DNA from: an uncultured Chthoniobacterales bacterium
GTDB taxonomy: Bacteria; Verrucomicrobiota; Verrucomicrobiia; Chthoniobacterales; UBA10450
Length of the DNA stretch: 14,581 bases
Assembly (NCBI GenBank): GCA_955652255.1
Contig: CATPAW010000061.1
Span: 1 to 14,581 of the forward strand
Direction of reading: 5' to 3'
Positions 1 to 6,246 of this stretch are shown here, in pieces. The first letter of the stretch is position 1. Each line of letters starts with the position of its first letter. Below the pieces are notes generated by a model. The model ran no database searches, had not been told where the DNA came from, and was given only the letters and a program-made list of their open reading frames with translations. A program made the position numbers and the translations under genes.

Positions 1-1
1 G

Positions 2-2224
2 CAAGTGCGAGGTTCGCAGCGCGTGACCGATCAAAATCCGGAGGGTAAATATCAAACGCTCGAGAAATATGGCCGCGATCTCACCGAACTGGCGCGCCGC
101 GGAAAAATCGACCCGGTAATCGGCCGCGATAACGAGATCCGCCGGATCATGCAAGTGCTCTCGCGGCGCACGAAAAACAATCCGGTCCTAATCGGCGATC
201 CCGGCGTGGGCAAAACTGCGATCGTCGAAGGTCTCGCCCGACGCATCATTAGCGGCGACGTGCCGGACTCGTTGAAACAAAAACGCATCATCGCCGTGGA
301 CATTGGCGCGATGGTCGCCGGCGCGAAGTTCCGCGGCGAATTCGAAGATCGCCTAAAAGCATTCTTGAAAGAGGTGACTGATGCGCAGGGCCAAATCATT
401 TTGTTCATCGACGAGCTGCACACGATCGTCGGCGCCGGTGCGGCGGAGGGATCGGTCGATGCATCCAATTTGCTCAAGCCGCAACTCGCGCGCGGGGAGC
501 TGCGCACGATCGGCGCGACCACACTCGATGAATACCGCAAGTATATCGAAAAGGATGCCGCGCTGGAGCGGCGGTTTCAGCCGGTGATGGTTGACGAGCC
601 GAGCGTGGAAGACACGATCGCGATTCTGCGCGGATTAAAGGAGCGCTACGAAGTTCATCACGGTGTTCGGATTACCGATGCCGCAATCGTCGCGGCCGCC
701 GTGCTATCGCACCGCTACATTAGCGACCGCTTTCTGCCGGACAAGGCGATCGATCTGGTTGATGAAGCGGCGTCTCGTTTGAAAATCGAGCTCGATTCCA
801 TGCCAACGGAAATCGACGTGATCGAGCGCGAAATCATGCAGCACGAGATGGAGCGGCAGGCGCTTAAGAAAGAAAAAGATGCCGCGAGCAAGGAACGGCT
901 GAAGAAGCTCGAAAAGGAACTTGTCGATCTTCGCGAAAAATCCTCGGCATTGAAAGCCGAGTGGCAGAAGGAAAAAGCCGTTCTGGAAGAGCAGCGGGAA
1001 TGGAAAGAAGAGTTGGATAAGCTGCGCACCGAGCTCGAACGCGCTCAGCGTCGCGGAGAGCTGGCGAAAGCGAGCGAAATTCAGTACGGAAGAATCCCGG
1101 AGCTGGAGAAGAAATTGCGGGACGCGGAGGGTAGGGCGGGCGCCTCGTCCGCCGATTCCGGTGCCTCGCCGGAATCAAAAAGTTCTCCGCGAGACGCGAA
1201 GAACCGCGCCCGGGACGGGCGCGCTACCCGATTATTGCGTGAAGAAGTGACCGAGGAGGATATCGCCGAAGTTGTCTCCAGCTGGACGCACATTCCGGTT
1301 TCGCGATTGCAGGAAGGCGAGCGAGAGAAACTCGTCAAACTTGAAGCGCATCTGCATCAGCGCGTCGTTGGTCAGGATGAAGCGATCAAAGCCGTCTCAA
1401 ACGCGGTGCGCCGCGCGCGCGCCGGTTTGCAAGATCCAAATCGTCCGATCGGTTCTTTCATTTTTCTCGGGCCGACCGGCGTCGGCAAAACCGAACTTTC
1501 ACGTGCGCTCGCGGAATTTCTGTTCGACGACGAGAACGCGATGATCAGGATCGACATGAGCGAATACATGGAGAGACACACCGTCGCGCGTTTAATCGGC
1601 GCGCCGCCCGGCTACGTCGGCTATGAGGAAGGCGGGCAACTCTCCGAAGCGGTGCGGCGCAAACCGTACTCGGTTATTTTGTTCGATGAGATTGAAAAGG
1701 CGCATCAGGATGTGTTCAACATCCTGCTTCAGGTGCTCGACGACGGCCGCATTACGGACGGGCAGGGGAGGACCGTTGATTTTAAGAACACGGTGATCAT
1801 CATGACCTCGAACATTGGTTCTCAGTTTATTACCGAAGAAGAATCGCGCGAAGCGCGCTCGCGTCTGGTGATGGACGCATTGCGCGCGCATTTTCGGCCC
1901 GAGTTTCTCAACCGGGTCGATGAGATCATCATGTTCGATCAACTTACTGAAGACGATCTGAAGCACATCATCGAAATCCAGCTTGGTCGTCTAACGAAAC
2001 GGCTCGAGCGACAGAAAATTACCCTCGATCTTTCCGATTCGGCCAAGGAACTGATCGCGCGCGAAGGTTACGACCCGGTTTACGGCGCGCGGCCCTTGAA
2101 GCGCGCCATCCAAAAAGATATCCTCGATCCACTCAGCATTGACATTCTGGAAGGAAAAATCCACGAGGGCCAAGTCGTCCATGTCGATGCCAAAAACGGG
2201 GCGCTCGAGTTTCACGCGAGATAA
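2..2224 (+). CDS. clpB: ATP-dependent chaperone ClpB (5'-truncated by window edge)
   Basis: Hsp100 disaggregase that extracts polypeptides from aggregates together with DnaK/DnaJ/GrpE in the cytoplasm. The frame is open at the left edge (codon 1 at position 2), so the Clp N-terminal domain, normally about 150 residues, lies outside the window. The GTG at 5 is internal, not the true start. Counting from that GTG, NBD1 has Walker A GDPGVGKT (64-71), pore loop GAKFRGE (Phe where many ClpB have Tyr) and Walker B ILFIDELH (about 132-139). A charged coiled-coil middle domain spans roughly 270-375. NBD2 has Walker A GPTGVGKTE, Walker B VILFDEIEK and the sensor-2 motif YGARPLKR near the C-terminus. 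Residues about 376-409 are a Ser/Ala/Arg-rich stretch absent from typical ClpB, where the linker is only about ten residues; it coincides with a palindromic DNA insertion. Both ATPase cores look intact, so the protein is probably functional. Confidence 0.97.
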   Translation, partial: QVRGSQRVTDQNPEGKYQTLEKYGRDLTELARRGKIDPVIGRDNEIRRIMQVLSRRTKNNPVLIGDPGVGKTAIVEGLARRIISGDVPDSLKQKRIIAVDIGAMVAGAKFRGEFEDRLKAFLKEVTDAQGQIILFIDELHTIVGAGAAEGSVDASNLLKPQLARGELRTIGATTLDEYRKYIEKDAALERRFQPVMVDEPSVEDTIAILRGLKERYEVHHGVRITDAAIVAAAVLSHRYISDRFLPDKAIDLVDEAASRLKIELDSMPTEIDVIEREIMQHEMERQALKKEKDAASKERLKKLEKELVDLREKSSALKAEWQKEKAVLEEQREWKEELDKLRTELERAQRRGELAKASEIQYGRIPELEKKLRDAEGRAGASSADSGASPESKSSPRDAKNRARDGRATRLLREEVTEEDIAEVVSSWTHIPVSRLQEGEREKLVKLEAHLHQRVVGQDEAIKAVSNAVRRARAGLQDPNRPIGSFIFLGPTGVGKTELSRALAEFLFDDENAMIRIDMSEYMERHTVARLIGAPPGYVGYEEGGQLSEAVRRKPYSVILFDEIEKAHQDVFNILLQVLDDGRITDGQGRTVDFKNTVIIMTSNIGSQFITEEESREARSRLVMDALRAHFRPEFLNRVDEIIMFDQLTEDDLKHIIEIQLGRLTKRLERQKITLDLSDSAKELIAREGYDPVYGARPLKRAIQKDILDPLSIDILEGKIHEGQVVHVDAKNGALEFHAR
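1129..1229. repeat. Palindromic insertion element inside clpB coding sequence
   Basis: The segment starts GGGTAG (1129-1134) and ends CTACCC (1224-1229), a perfect 6-bp terminal inverted repeat followed by further near-complementary GCG-rich sequence. It also contains an internal hairpin, GATTCCGG / CCGGAATC (1154-1161 / 1169-1176) with a 7-nt loop. It is translated in frame as a low-complexity linker of about 34 residues between the ClpB middle domain and NBD2, where the family normally has a short linker. The exact boundaries and any target duplication are inferred. Confidence 0.55.
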
Positions 2225-2233
2225 GCGTAACGT

Positions 2234-2264
2234 TGTTATTCCGCGCGCAGTCGAGGAATCTCTC
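2234..2264 (+). repeat. Degenerate half copy of the TGTCATTCCGAGCG-type dispersed repeat
   Basis: Ten bases after the clpB stop codon, the sequence TGTTATTCCGCGCGCAGTCG followed by AGGAATCTCTC resembles both arms of the larger inverted-repeat element at 3332-3419 (TGTCATcCcGAaCG.. and the complement of its right arm). Only one arm is recognisable here. A weak AT-rich hairpin (CATTTTC / GAAAATG, 2278-2284 / 2291-2297) follows and could contribute to transcription termination after clpB, though it is not a convincing terminator. Confidence 0.45.
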
Positions 2265-2267
2265 ATT

Positions 2268-2363
2268 ATGACTGCCTCATTTTCAATAATGAAAATGTTT
2301 TCGTGGCTCGCTATTGGCGCTCTCACCAGCTACATCTTTTCCTCGTTAGGCCTCATCATCTGA
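2268..2363 (+). CDS. Possible 31-residue hydrophobic peptide (doubtful)
   Basis: A short open frame from ATG 2268 (or internal ATGs at 2289 and 2295) to TGA 2361-2363 would encode a peptide with one uninterrupted hydrophobic stretch (FSWLAIGALTSYIFSSLGLI), like a single membrane-spanning helix. It ends two bases before the ATG of the thermonuclease-like pseudogene at 2366. There is no clear ribosome-binding site, and its 5' end abuts a dispersed repeat. It may be chance or the remains of an upstream gene. It is listed because of the hydrophobic pattern and the spacing. Confidence 0.18.
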   Translation: MTASFSIMKMFSWLAIGALTSYIFSSLGLII

Positions 2364-2365
2364 GA

Positions 2366-2959
2366 ATGCAAACGCGACGCTCATTAACCACAATAATCAT
2401 CGCACTCTTGCTTTCAGTCGCCGGACAGATTTGGGCCGGCAAAAAGAGTGGGCCACGCTGACTGATTGCCGATATGTGGACGCCAAGTACAATGACGGTG
2501 ACAGCTTTCGCGTGCACTGCGATGATAAAGAGTTCACCGCGCGGCTCTATTTTGTGGACGCGCCCGAAACCAATCTCGTGTATGCGGAACGGACACGTGA
2601 GTAGAGTCTGCATTTTGGCATCACGCTTGATGAGCCGATGAAGGCAGGCGTTAAGGCCAAAGAGAGGGTGAAGGAACTTTTGCAGAAGGCGTTCGTCTTG
2701 CGCACGCTTTGGGCAAGCGCTGCTGGCCGAGGTCGAGAAACACGATATTACGTTTTGATCGAGGTGGACGGAAAGAGCCTGGCTGAGATTTTGGTCAGCG
2801 AAGGGTTTGGCGCGGGTCAAAGGTGTCGGTCACATTCTGCCGAGCGGTGAAAAATCCAGGTCTTACGTGGATCGGCTCACGGCTTTGGAGCACGAGGCCA
2901 AGCAGAAGCGAGTCGGCGCTTGGTCCACCTCAGCCGCAGAGAAGAAGGAGAGCGAGTGA
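2366..2959 (+). pseudogene. Secreted thermonuclease-like (SNase/TNase fold) pseudogene
   Basis: Joining three frames gives a recognisable staphylococcal-nuclease-type protein: a signal peptide (MQTRRSLTTIIIALLLSVAG), then DGDSFRV, RLYFVDAPET, AGVKAKERVKELL, LAEILVSEGLARVKG, and a C-terminal helix ending KRVGAWS. The DGDS, VDAPET and LVxxGLARV segments are hallmarks of the family, which cleaves DNA and RNA phosphodiesters using Ca2+. Three lesions break it. A one-base loss in the A-run 2441-2445 shifts frame after the signal peptide and leads to TGA at 2459-2461. A TAG at 2602-2604 stands where a Gln codon (CAG) is expected in ERTREQ-like sequence. A one-base gain in TTT 2806-2808 shifts the frame again, giving TGA 2848-2850, while the correct frame runs on to TGA 2957-2959. 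Two of the three lie in homopolymers, so sequencing error could explain those, but the in-frame stop argues for real decay. Confidence 0.8.
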
Positions 2960-3010
2960 GTTCGCGAAGAATTGAACGCCTTGAGGTTCATATATGTCTC
3001 ACGATTCACC

Positions 3011-3322
3011 ATGATTAAAATTCTCGGAACAGCAGTTGTGGCGGCAGCGATGCTTGTGGCATCGCCCGCTTTCGCAGGTGGAAAAGCGTGTTGCGCAAAG
3101 AATGCCTCAAACGAGGCGGCATGTGCTAATTTGGCGAGCCTCAATCTGACGGCCGATCAGAAGACAAAGATTGAAGCGTGGCAGAGCGAGTGCGTGAAAG
3201 CCGGTTGCACGAAAGAAAGCCGAAGAACCTTCCTTAAACAAGCAAAGGGAATTCTTTCTGCCGAGCAGTTCGCCCAGCTCAAAACAGAGTGCAAAAAGTC
3301 GGCGAAAAAGACTGAGGCGTAA
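3011..3322 (+). CDS. Small Cys-rich exported protein (LTxxQ-like helical)
   Basis: A 103-residue protein of unknown function. ATG 3011 is preferred over upstream starts because it gives a clean Sec signal peptide (MIKILGTAVVAAAMLVASPAFA, cleavage after residue 22). The mature part has six cysteines (27, 28, 38, 61, 66, 94), including an adjacent CC pair, and ends in a Lys-rich tail. Two helix-like segments begin LTADQKTKIEAW (46-57) and LSAEQFAQLK (82-91), recalling the LTxxQ repeats of Spy/CpxP periplasmic chaperones, but the Cys content is not typical of those. It may be a metal- or redox-responsive periplasmic protein; that is inference. There is no good Shine-Dalgarno sequence; a TATATG at 2991 could be a -10 box. 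The thermonuclease-like pseudogene ends 51 bases upstream. Transcription probably ends at the hairpin at 3424-3458. Confidence 0.7.
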   Translation: MIKILGTAVVAAAMLVASPAFAGGKACCAKNASNEAACANLASLNLTADQKTKIEAWQSECVKAGCTKESRRTFLKQAKGILSAEQFAQLKTECKKSAKKTEA

Positions 3323-3331
3323 AGCGCGCTG

Positions 3332-3419
3332 TGTCATCCCGAACGGAAGTGAGGGATCTCACATCGTAGCGGAAGTCGGTCTAAATTGAGAGAATTCTTC
3401 GACTTCGCTCAGAATGACA
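3332..3419. repeat. MITE-like inverted-repeat element
   Basis: The left end reads TGTCATCCCGAACGGAAGTG with AGGGATCTC following. The right end, read in reverse complement, is TGTCATTCTGAGCGAAGTCG with AAGAATTCTC following. The two arms are clearly related imperfect inverted repeats enclosing about 30 bp, giving an 88-bp unit. Sequences of this TGTCATTCTGAGCGAAG type are dispersed intergenic repeats in many soil bacterial genomes (recalled, not searched). It contains no coding capacity and sits between the small exported-protein gene and the terminator. Confidence 0.6.
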
Positions 3420-3423
3420 AAAG

Positions 3424-3458
3424 ATCGCGTCGGTGGAAACGCCGGCGCGATTTTTATT
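3424..3458 (+). terminator. Intrinsic terminator, probably bidirectional
   Basis: ATCGCGTCGGTG (3424-3435), GAAA loop (3436-3439), CGCCGGCGCGAT (3440-3451), then TTTTATT. The 12-bp stem has two G-U wobbles on the plus strand, a GNRA tetraloop and a U tract. On the minus strand the stem is followed by CTTTTGT, so it can also end the minus-strand unit arriving from 11205. It lies between convergent genes, as expected for a shared terminator. Confidence 0.78.
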
Positions 3459-3522
3459 GGTCGAACCTGGAGACGTTGATCACTGCCTCGTCGCGGGACT
3501 TGGCTGCACCGGCGTGCTCGAA

Positions 3523-3681
3523 TTAGGGCGGTCTTCCGTTGGCGGCGGAATGGGCGGGGTCGTTTGCGAGGCGGTTGTCGGCAATTCCGCCGACGATTTC
3601 ATGGCCGGTCGGCCCGTAGGTGAGCGAGCTGCAGGCGAAGAGAACAATTGCGCCTAACGAAATGGAAATCGATTTCTTCAT
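3523..3681 (-). CDS. Small lipoprotein-like ORF, possibly an S1/P1-nuclease N-terminal remnant
   Basis: A 52-residue frame whose ATG (3681-3679) lies two bases after the stop of the Mut7-C gene, suggesting translational coupling. It begins MKKSISISLGAIVLFACSS, a signal peptide with a plausible lipobox (LFAC), followed by TYGPTGHEIVGGIADNRLA. That segment matches the start of mature S1/P1 zinc nucleases (usually WGxxGHRIVxxIAxxxL), although such enzymes run to about 250-300 residues and start with Trp, not Tyr. Here the frame stops (TAA 3525-3523) after a Pro-rich end, and no further nuclease motifs appear downstream before the terminator at 3458. It is either a genuine tiny lipoprotein or a truncated relic; the sequence alone does not decide. 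Confidence 0.45.
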   Translation of the reverse strand: MKKSISISLGAIVLFACSSLTYGPTGHEIVGGIADNRLANDPAHSAANGRPP

Positions 3682-3683
3682 GT

Positions 3684-4442
3684 TTAGTTCTCGGATTGAA
3701 ACTCCGCCGTCAAGGTTGCGCGGATTCCTTCAATGCGCGCGCGCAACTTATCAAAATGTGACCCCGGCCAGTAGATCTGGCCGCAACCGGTGCAGCGTCG
3801 AAATTTTTGGTAATAGATTTTTGTAAGCGGCTCGAGCTGTTCGATGACTTCACTTTTTTCGACCTGTTCGAGTAGAGCATTGCAATGCAGGCAACGGGTG
3901 AATGAAGCGACCGCCGAGAGCAGGTCAAAACGGCGCAACACTTCGATCGTTTGCTCCAGCGGTTTTTGCGACCGCAAATAGTAGTCGTGTTGCACAATTC
4001 CGTACATAAGCAGGCGGCGGTCGCGGGTGAGCAGGGCGCGATTGTCGGTCCTGGAACGGTCGACTAATTGTCGATCTTCCGCTGGGGGATCGTAAACGAC
4101 ATCGATGCCAAGCAATCTCAAATCGCGGACGAGTTTTCCGAGGTGACCATCGGAAATAAACTTCTCGATATGAATAGTTTGCAATCGATTTTCTGGTAAA
4201 AGTATGCGTGTGTTAATTGGATAAACACCAACCTCCGTGTCTCGCTCCACGACATGGGCAAAATTAGCAGGCTGACCGTTAACCAGGATCAAATCGACCT
4301 CGGGGTGCGGGACACCGCAAGACTCAATCACGTCCTTTATTGAAGTTTTTCTGCGGATTTGGCGCTCCACGATCGCGTTGTTTGATTTCAGGAAGAATGA
4401 GAGATCGCCATGAAATTTAAGGCGAACTGTAAATGGGTTCAC
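3684..4442 (-). CDS. Mut7-C family PIN-like RNase with N-terminal ubiquitin-like domain
   Basis: A 252-residue protein with the Mut7-C architecture. An N-terminal beta-grasp (ubiquitin-like) domain covers about residues 1-85, including EVDLILVNGQPANF and VGVYP. A PIN-like nuclease core follows, with FISDGHLGKLVRDLRLLGID (95-114) and LLTRDRRLL (137-145). The C-terminal zinc ribbon has CLHC (184-187) and CTGC (217-220). Family members are predicted RNases; the substrate is unknown. The frame is open up to 4610, but GTG 4442 is preferred: it places the start directly before the beta-grasp strand and one base after the TGA of the preceding 3D-domain gene, a typical coupled arrangement. It is the penultimate gene of the minus-strand unit. 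Confidence 0.88.
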   Translation of the reverse strand: MNPFTVRLKFHGDLSFFLKSNNAIVERQIRRKTSIKDVIESCGVPHPEVDLILVNGQPANFAHVVERDTEVGVYPINTRILLPENRLQTIHIEKFISDGHLGKLVRDLRLLGIDVVYDPPAEDRQLVDRSRTDNRALLTRDRRLLMYGIVQHDYYLRSQKPLEQTIEVLRRFDLLSAVASFTRCLHCNALLEQVEKSEVIEQLEPLTKIYYQKFRRCTGCGQIYWPGSHFDKLRARIEGIRATLTAEFQSEN

Positions 4443-4443
4443 A

Positions 4444-5160
4444 TCACTTACCCACGTTCGCGTCCGAATACGCGTACTCAAAAGTTGTTCCACGCGGCCG
4501 CGCCATGAATCGGCCTGGACCGAGCGGCTCGTCTTCGCCGTAATAAAGATCGACCTGCCATTTTCGCAGTCCACCGCCAGTATCCACAATTTTCCAACGC
4601 GTACTGCCAAACACCTGCCGAACAGTCGAAGCTGGCGTCTCGATTATGACACCGCGATGCAAACCGCTTTGCCCTAGCTTTGCCGCAGCGGCAAAACGCG
4701 GGACGAGATTCCCGCCGCCGCCGGCCGGTCTCGACGCAAAACCAAATGAATCTCCGCCGTTGTAACGAATGTAATTGCGACCGTTTACCGGCGTAGCTAC
4801 CCGGCCGAAACCTTCTTTTTTCACCGAGCGAAGGAAGTCGCGCGGATACTTACGCCCATGTAATCCCGGCTTTGTCACCAGTGCGGCGTCGAATCCGCGC
4901 TCGAACGTAAAACCCGATTCCATTGGCGTGTAGTAAAGCGTGCAGACGATAAAGTATTCGCCACTGTGCCCATGCGTGCGCCGCGCCAGTTTTTCATTTT
5001 CCTGCGCGAGACGCTGCACGACTTCGGGCCAGGGAATGTCGGCTCGAACCCGAGCCAAGATCGACAACGAACACCCGAGTGCGATGCAACTCGCAATCAG
5101 TCGCCGAAGACCGATTCGATCGGGCCGCCGATTAATACTTCGATCGGCAGACGCTTCCAT
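4444..5160 (-). CDS. Exported 3D-domain protein, probable cell-wall-associated
   Basis: A 238-residue protein with a basic N-terminus and hydrophobic segment (LIASCIALGCSLSILARVRA, about 21-40) that looks like a signal peptide cleaved before DIPWPEV. The C-terminal part resembles the 3D domain (MltA C-terminal/Rpf-associated fold), with a lipid-free strand-rich run ending KIVDTGGGLRKWQVDLYYG (about 190-208), including the DTGG motif and a later conserved Asp. Such domains occur in enzymes acting on peptidoglycan. ATG 5160 overlaps the DUF1343 gene by 64 bases; a later non-ATG start near the DUF1343 stop is possible but would lose most of the basic n-region. Its position after the NamZ-like gene supports a muropeptide-related job. 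The domain call is from motif memory, so moderate confidence. Confidence 0.6.
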   Translation of the reverse strand: MEASADRSINRRPDRIGLRRLIASCIALGCSLSILARVRADIPWPEVVQRLAQENEKLARRTHGHSGEYFIVCTLYYTPMESGFTFERGFDAALVTKPGLHGRKYPRDFLRSVKKEGFGRVATPVNGRNYIRYNGGDSFGFASRPAGGGGNLVPRFAAAAKLGQSGLHRGVIIETPASTVRQVFGSTRWKIVDTGGGLRKWQVDLYYGEDEPLGPGRFMARPRGTTFEYAYSDANVGK

Positions 5161-6185
5161 TCGTATTCATAAGGTGGTTGCTTCCACTGAAATTGATCGC
5201 CGTGGATCTGGCGGATGCGCTTGATGATTTCCACGCCTGTTTTGAAAGGCCGAAATTTGTCCCGATCGAGCACATGCAATTGCGCGCCGCGGCAAAGTTT
5301 TCCGGCGAATTTGTGAAACGTCGGCTGAAAATAATTTTCCCGGAAGAAAATACCTGACAGCTTTAAATCGTTCAGTTCGCGACAAAGTATTTCTGCGTCG
5401 ATAAACGGCGCACCGAAAATTTCGAATGGCCGAGTTGTGCCGCGACCTTCGGAGATGTTCGTTGCTTCGAGCAAACACATTCCCGGATAAACCGTGGCGG
5501 TGTCGAGCGTCGGCATGTTGGGTGACGGCATCACCCAGGGCAGACCAGTTTGATCGAACCACATCGCGCGCTCCCAGTTTTCCATCGGCAAGATCGACAA
5601 TCGACAATCGGGGAATGCTTCATCTCGAAATTGCCGGGCTAATTCGCCAATCGTGCGCCCGTGTCGCACTTTGATCGGATGCATTCCGACAAACGATTTG
5701 TAATCCGGATCAAGTAACGGCCCTTCCGTTGTCAGGCCATTAATTGGATTTGGCCGGTCAAGAACGACCATGGCCACCCCCTGTTTTTCACAGGCGCGCA
5801 TGCAAAGGTAAAGCGTCCAAATAAAAGTGTAATAACGCGCGCCGATGTCTTGAAGATCGACAAGTAAAACGTCGACATGTTCCAGCATTTCTGCGGTCGG
5901 TTCACGATGTTCGCCGTAAAGACTATAAACTGGAATGCCCAGACGCGGATGTTCATAGCTTTGCCATTCGACCATGTTGTCCTGCGTCTGGCCGAGAAAT
6001 CCATGCTGCGGACCGAAGAATGCGCAAAGCCGGAGCAAATCTCCGTTGTGTCGCTCGAGGATATGCGATGCGTGCTCGAGATGTAATGAGACCGAAGCCG
6101 AATGAAGGAGTGCGCCGATGCGCGCCCCGCGCAGCTTTTCCGGCCAAAGCTCGCGGAGATGATCAAGTGGCAGTTCGACGCGCAC
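5097..6185 (-). CDS. DUF1343 / NamZ-like (GH171) protein, C-terminus short
   Basis: A member of the DUF1343 family, whose characterised member Bacillus NamZ is an exo-beta-N-acetylmuramidase. Typical blocks are present: FFGPQHGFLGQTQDN (55-69), DLQDIGARYYTFIW (100-113), LDRPNPING (142-150), GLPWVMPSPNMPTLDTA, EGRGTTRPFE and QPTFHKFAG. GTG 6185 is used because it precedes the conserved first strand; a TTG at 6203 is also open. No signal peptide is visible, so the protein should be cytoplasmic, unlike secreted NamZ, and may act on recycled muropeptides (inference). The EHG motif of secreted relatives is QHG here, a variant I recall from other cytoplasmic members. The protein stops at LPIEVLIGGPIESVFGD, about 30 residues before the usual W/F-rich C-terminus. 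The 3D-domain gene begins inside its 3' end. Confidence 0.88.
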   Translation of the reverse strand: MRVELPLDHLRELWPEKLRGARIGALLHSASVSLHLEHASHILERHNGDLLRLCAFFGPQHGFLGQTQDNMVEWQSYEHPRLGIPVYSLYGEHREPTAEMLEHVDVLLVDLQDIGARYYTFIWTLYLCMRACEKQGVAMVVLDRPNPINGLTTEGPLLDPDYKSFVGMHPIKVRHGRTIGELARQFRDEAFPDCRLSILPMENWERAMWFDQTGLPWVMPSPNMPTLDTATVYPGMCLLEATNISEGRGTTRPFEIFGAPFIDAEILCRELNDLKLSGIFFRENYFQPTFHKFAGKLCRGAQLHVLDRDKFRPFKTGVEIIKRIRQIHGDQFQWKQPPYEYEWKRLPIEVLIGGPIESVFGD

Positions 6186-6210
6186 GCGTGAGTTATAACA
6201 CAATCATGGC

Positions 6211-6246
6211 GTTGTAGCGGCCGCTGTCCTCAGCGGCAGCTACAAC
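6211..6246. repeat. Palindromic repeat overlapping the lnt stop codon
   Basis: GTTGTAGCGGCCGCT (6211-6225), 6-nt loop, AGCGGCAGCTACAAC (6232-6246): 15-bp arms with a single mismatch. The right arm supplies, on the minus strand, the final Leu codon and TAG stop of lnt. The same 15-mer recurs exactly at 11236-11250, so this is a dispersed element rather than a local terminator; no T-tract follows on either strand. Confidence 0.75.

Noticed and set aside
2278..2297. Terminator after clpB
   Set aside because: The 7-bp stem is AT-rich and the following T-run is short and interrupted; too weak compared with the hairpin at 3424-3458.
3433..3657. Plus-strand Gly/Val-rich open frame of 74 codons
   Set aside because: It begins inside the terminator hairpin and is antisense to the coupled lipoprotein-like ORF; low complexity and no ribosome-binding site.
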